Shown: in pieces, positions 15,959 to 16,364 of the stretch
How the letters are laid out: each line of letters opens with the position of its first letter
Position numbering within the stretch: the first letter of the stretch is position 1
Source: Flammeovirgaceae bacterium
GTDB lineage: Bacteria > Bacteroidota > Bacteroidia > Cytophagales > Cyclobacteriaceae
Assembly: GCA_003228395.1 (NCBI GenBank)
Contig: QIDJ01000374.1
Span: 1-16,364, forward strand
Direction: 5' to 3'
DNA length: 16,364 nt
Program-made: the position numbers and the translations under genes
Notes under the pieces: model-generated
What the model saw: only the letters and a program-made list of their open reading frames with translations
Databases searched by the model: none
What the model was told of the DNA's origin: nothing

Positions 15959-15994
15959 CAGGCGAAGTCATTGTTGATTTACAACTATCGCCTG
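15959..15994 (-). promoter_or_regulatory. Leader hairpin upstream of rpe
   Basis: On the minus strand CAGGCGA (15988-15994) pairs perfectly with TCGCCTG (15959-15965). Inside, GTTG and CAAC form a second stem with a 5-nt loop. The structure ends 31 nt before the rpe start codon and has no T-run, so it looks like a 5'-leader element rather than a terminator. No known riboswitch class is recognised. Confidence 0.4.
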
Positions 15995-16005
15995 TCCATT
16001 AGGTA

Positions 16006-16030
16006 AAATTGTCAGTTCTTATGACAATTT
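16006..16030 (-). terminator. AT-rich hairpin after the T9SS protein gene
   Basis: AAATTGTCA and TGACAATTT are perfect 9-bp arms with a 7-nt loop; TACC follows on the minus strand. It lies 43 nt after the stop codon of the T9SS gene. It may be that gene's terminator, although the T-run is short, or the extreme 5' end of the rpe transcript, whose predicted start falls at about 16030. Confidence 0.45.
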
Positions 16031-16036
16031 CAGGGG

Positions 16037-16068
16037 TAAATATAGTCATTGCCTTTTATGCTTTGCAA
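16037..16068 (-). promoter_or_regulatory. Candidate promoter of the rpe / TonB receptor operon
   Basis: On the minus strand TTG (16066-16068), a 21-nt spacer and TATATTTA (16037-16044) match the Bacteroidota consensus in 7 of 8 bases of the -7 box and in the -33 TTG. The -33 element begins only 6 nt after the stop codon of the preceding gene. Confidence 0.5.
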
Positions 16069-16073
16069 CTCAA

Positions 16074-16364
16074 TTAAATTTTTACAACCCGGATTTTTAT
16101 TATTTCGGATCCTGTATCAAGATTAATGATGTAAACGCCTTTACGAAGAAGGAAAAAATCAATGACTTGCGAATTATTCAACCAGGTAAAAAACAGCGTG
16201 GTCTCAAGTTGTATTTTACCATTTATATCAAAAATTTTAATGTCAGCTTCAGGAATTTCGTCCGGATCGGTTGACCGGATTATAAATTGATTGTCCCATA
16301 CCGGATTCGGATAAACGGTAAATCCCGGATCACTTTCAACCGATTGCATCAGGTTATTGAAAGC
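16074..16364 (-). CDS. C-terminal end of a T9SS-secreted protein (type A sorting domain; 5' end off window)
   Basis: The frame is open to the right edge (ending AFNNL before the Met at 16349), so this Met is internal and the gene starts outside the window. The visible 96 residues are a Por-secretion-type C-terminal sorting domain: FTVYPNPVWDNQFIIRS, then ADIKIFDINGKIQLE, then LRKGVYIINLDTGSEIIKIR and a final VVKI. The order YPNP, D-x-x-G, G-x-Y, K-terminal strand is characteristic. Such domains direct passage through the type IX secretion system and are cleaved at the cell surface. The cargo domain, and so the function, is outside the window. The insertion LFFTWLNNSQVIDFF is slightly longer and more aromatic than usual. 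Confidence 0.92.
   Translation of the reverse strand, partial: AFNNLMQSVESDPGFTVYPNPVWDNQFIIRSTDPDEIPEADIKIFDINGKIQLETTLFFTWLNNSQVIDFFLLRKGVYIINLDTGSEIIKIRVVKI

Noticed and set aside
15370..16002. Plus-strand open frame of 210 codons opposite rpe
   Set aside because: It is antisense to a complete, well-conserved rpe, and its translation has no family features.
15928..16073. Known riboswitch in the rpe leader
   Set aside because: The hairpins do not match any conserved riboswitch core that I can recognise.
1..16364. Defence system, prophage, CRISPR array or integrated element spanning several genes
   Set aside because: No nuclease, integrase, transposase, toxin or direct-repeat array is visible; the genes are housekeeping, envelope and catabolic types on one strand.

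Overview
The window looks like chromosomal DNA of a Bacteroidota (Bacteroidetes) bacterium, probably free-living or environmental. The evidence is a type IX secretion (T9SS) C-terminal sorting domain at the right edge, a TonB-dependent receptor with an N-terminal carboxypeptidase-regulatory-like domain, a GyrA with Bacteroidota-type blade sequences, A-rich leaders without strong Shine-Dalgarno sites, and several promoters close to the phylum consensus (TTTG, 19-21 nt, TAnnTTTG). I cannot name a genus. Every gene I can support lies on the minus strand, so transcription runs from high to low coordinates. No tRNA, rRNA, CRISPR array or complete insertion sequence was seen.

Right part (16364 to about 11100): the C-terminal end of a T9SS-secreted protein; a promoter and two leader hairpins; rpe (ribulose-phosphate 3-epimerase), followed 23 nt later by a TonB-dependent receptor gene; a small exported helical protein; a 377-bp non-coding gap holding a possible miniature inverted-repeat element; and an unrecognised cytoplasmic protein of 206 residues.

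Middle part (11050 to 5981): an envelope protein with an unusual Cys/His-rich, strongly basic C-terminal tail, then gyrA, then a periplasmic TPR protein that ends at a strong terminator. These three run in one direction with gaps of 78-104 nt and may be partly co-transcribed.

Left part (5980 to 1): a non-canonical pyruvate kinase with its own promoter, having an N-terminal extension, an enlarged B domain and no C-terminal allosteric domain; an AraC-family regulator with a near-consensus promoter and a dyad placed for autoregulation; an exported Cys-type sulfatase ending at a strong terminator; and, running off the window, a Tat-type secreted relative of 4,5-dihydroxyphthalate decarboxylase / NMT1-like binding proteins. 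The AraC, sulfatase and binding-protein block reads as an accessory uptake or degradation locus, visibly more AT-rich in the AraC gene than the housekeeping part. No clearly new multi-gene system is demonstrated. The most unusual items are the MITE-like gap element, the sulfatase with a replaced active-site histidine position, the Cys/His-tailed envelope protein and the set of palindromes around the AraC gene.
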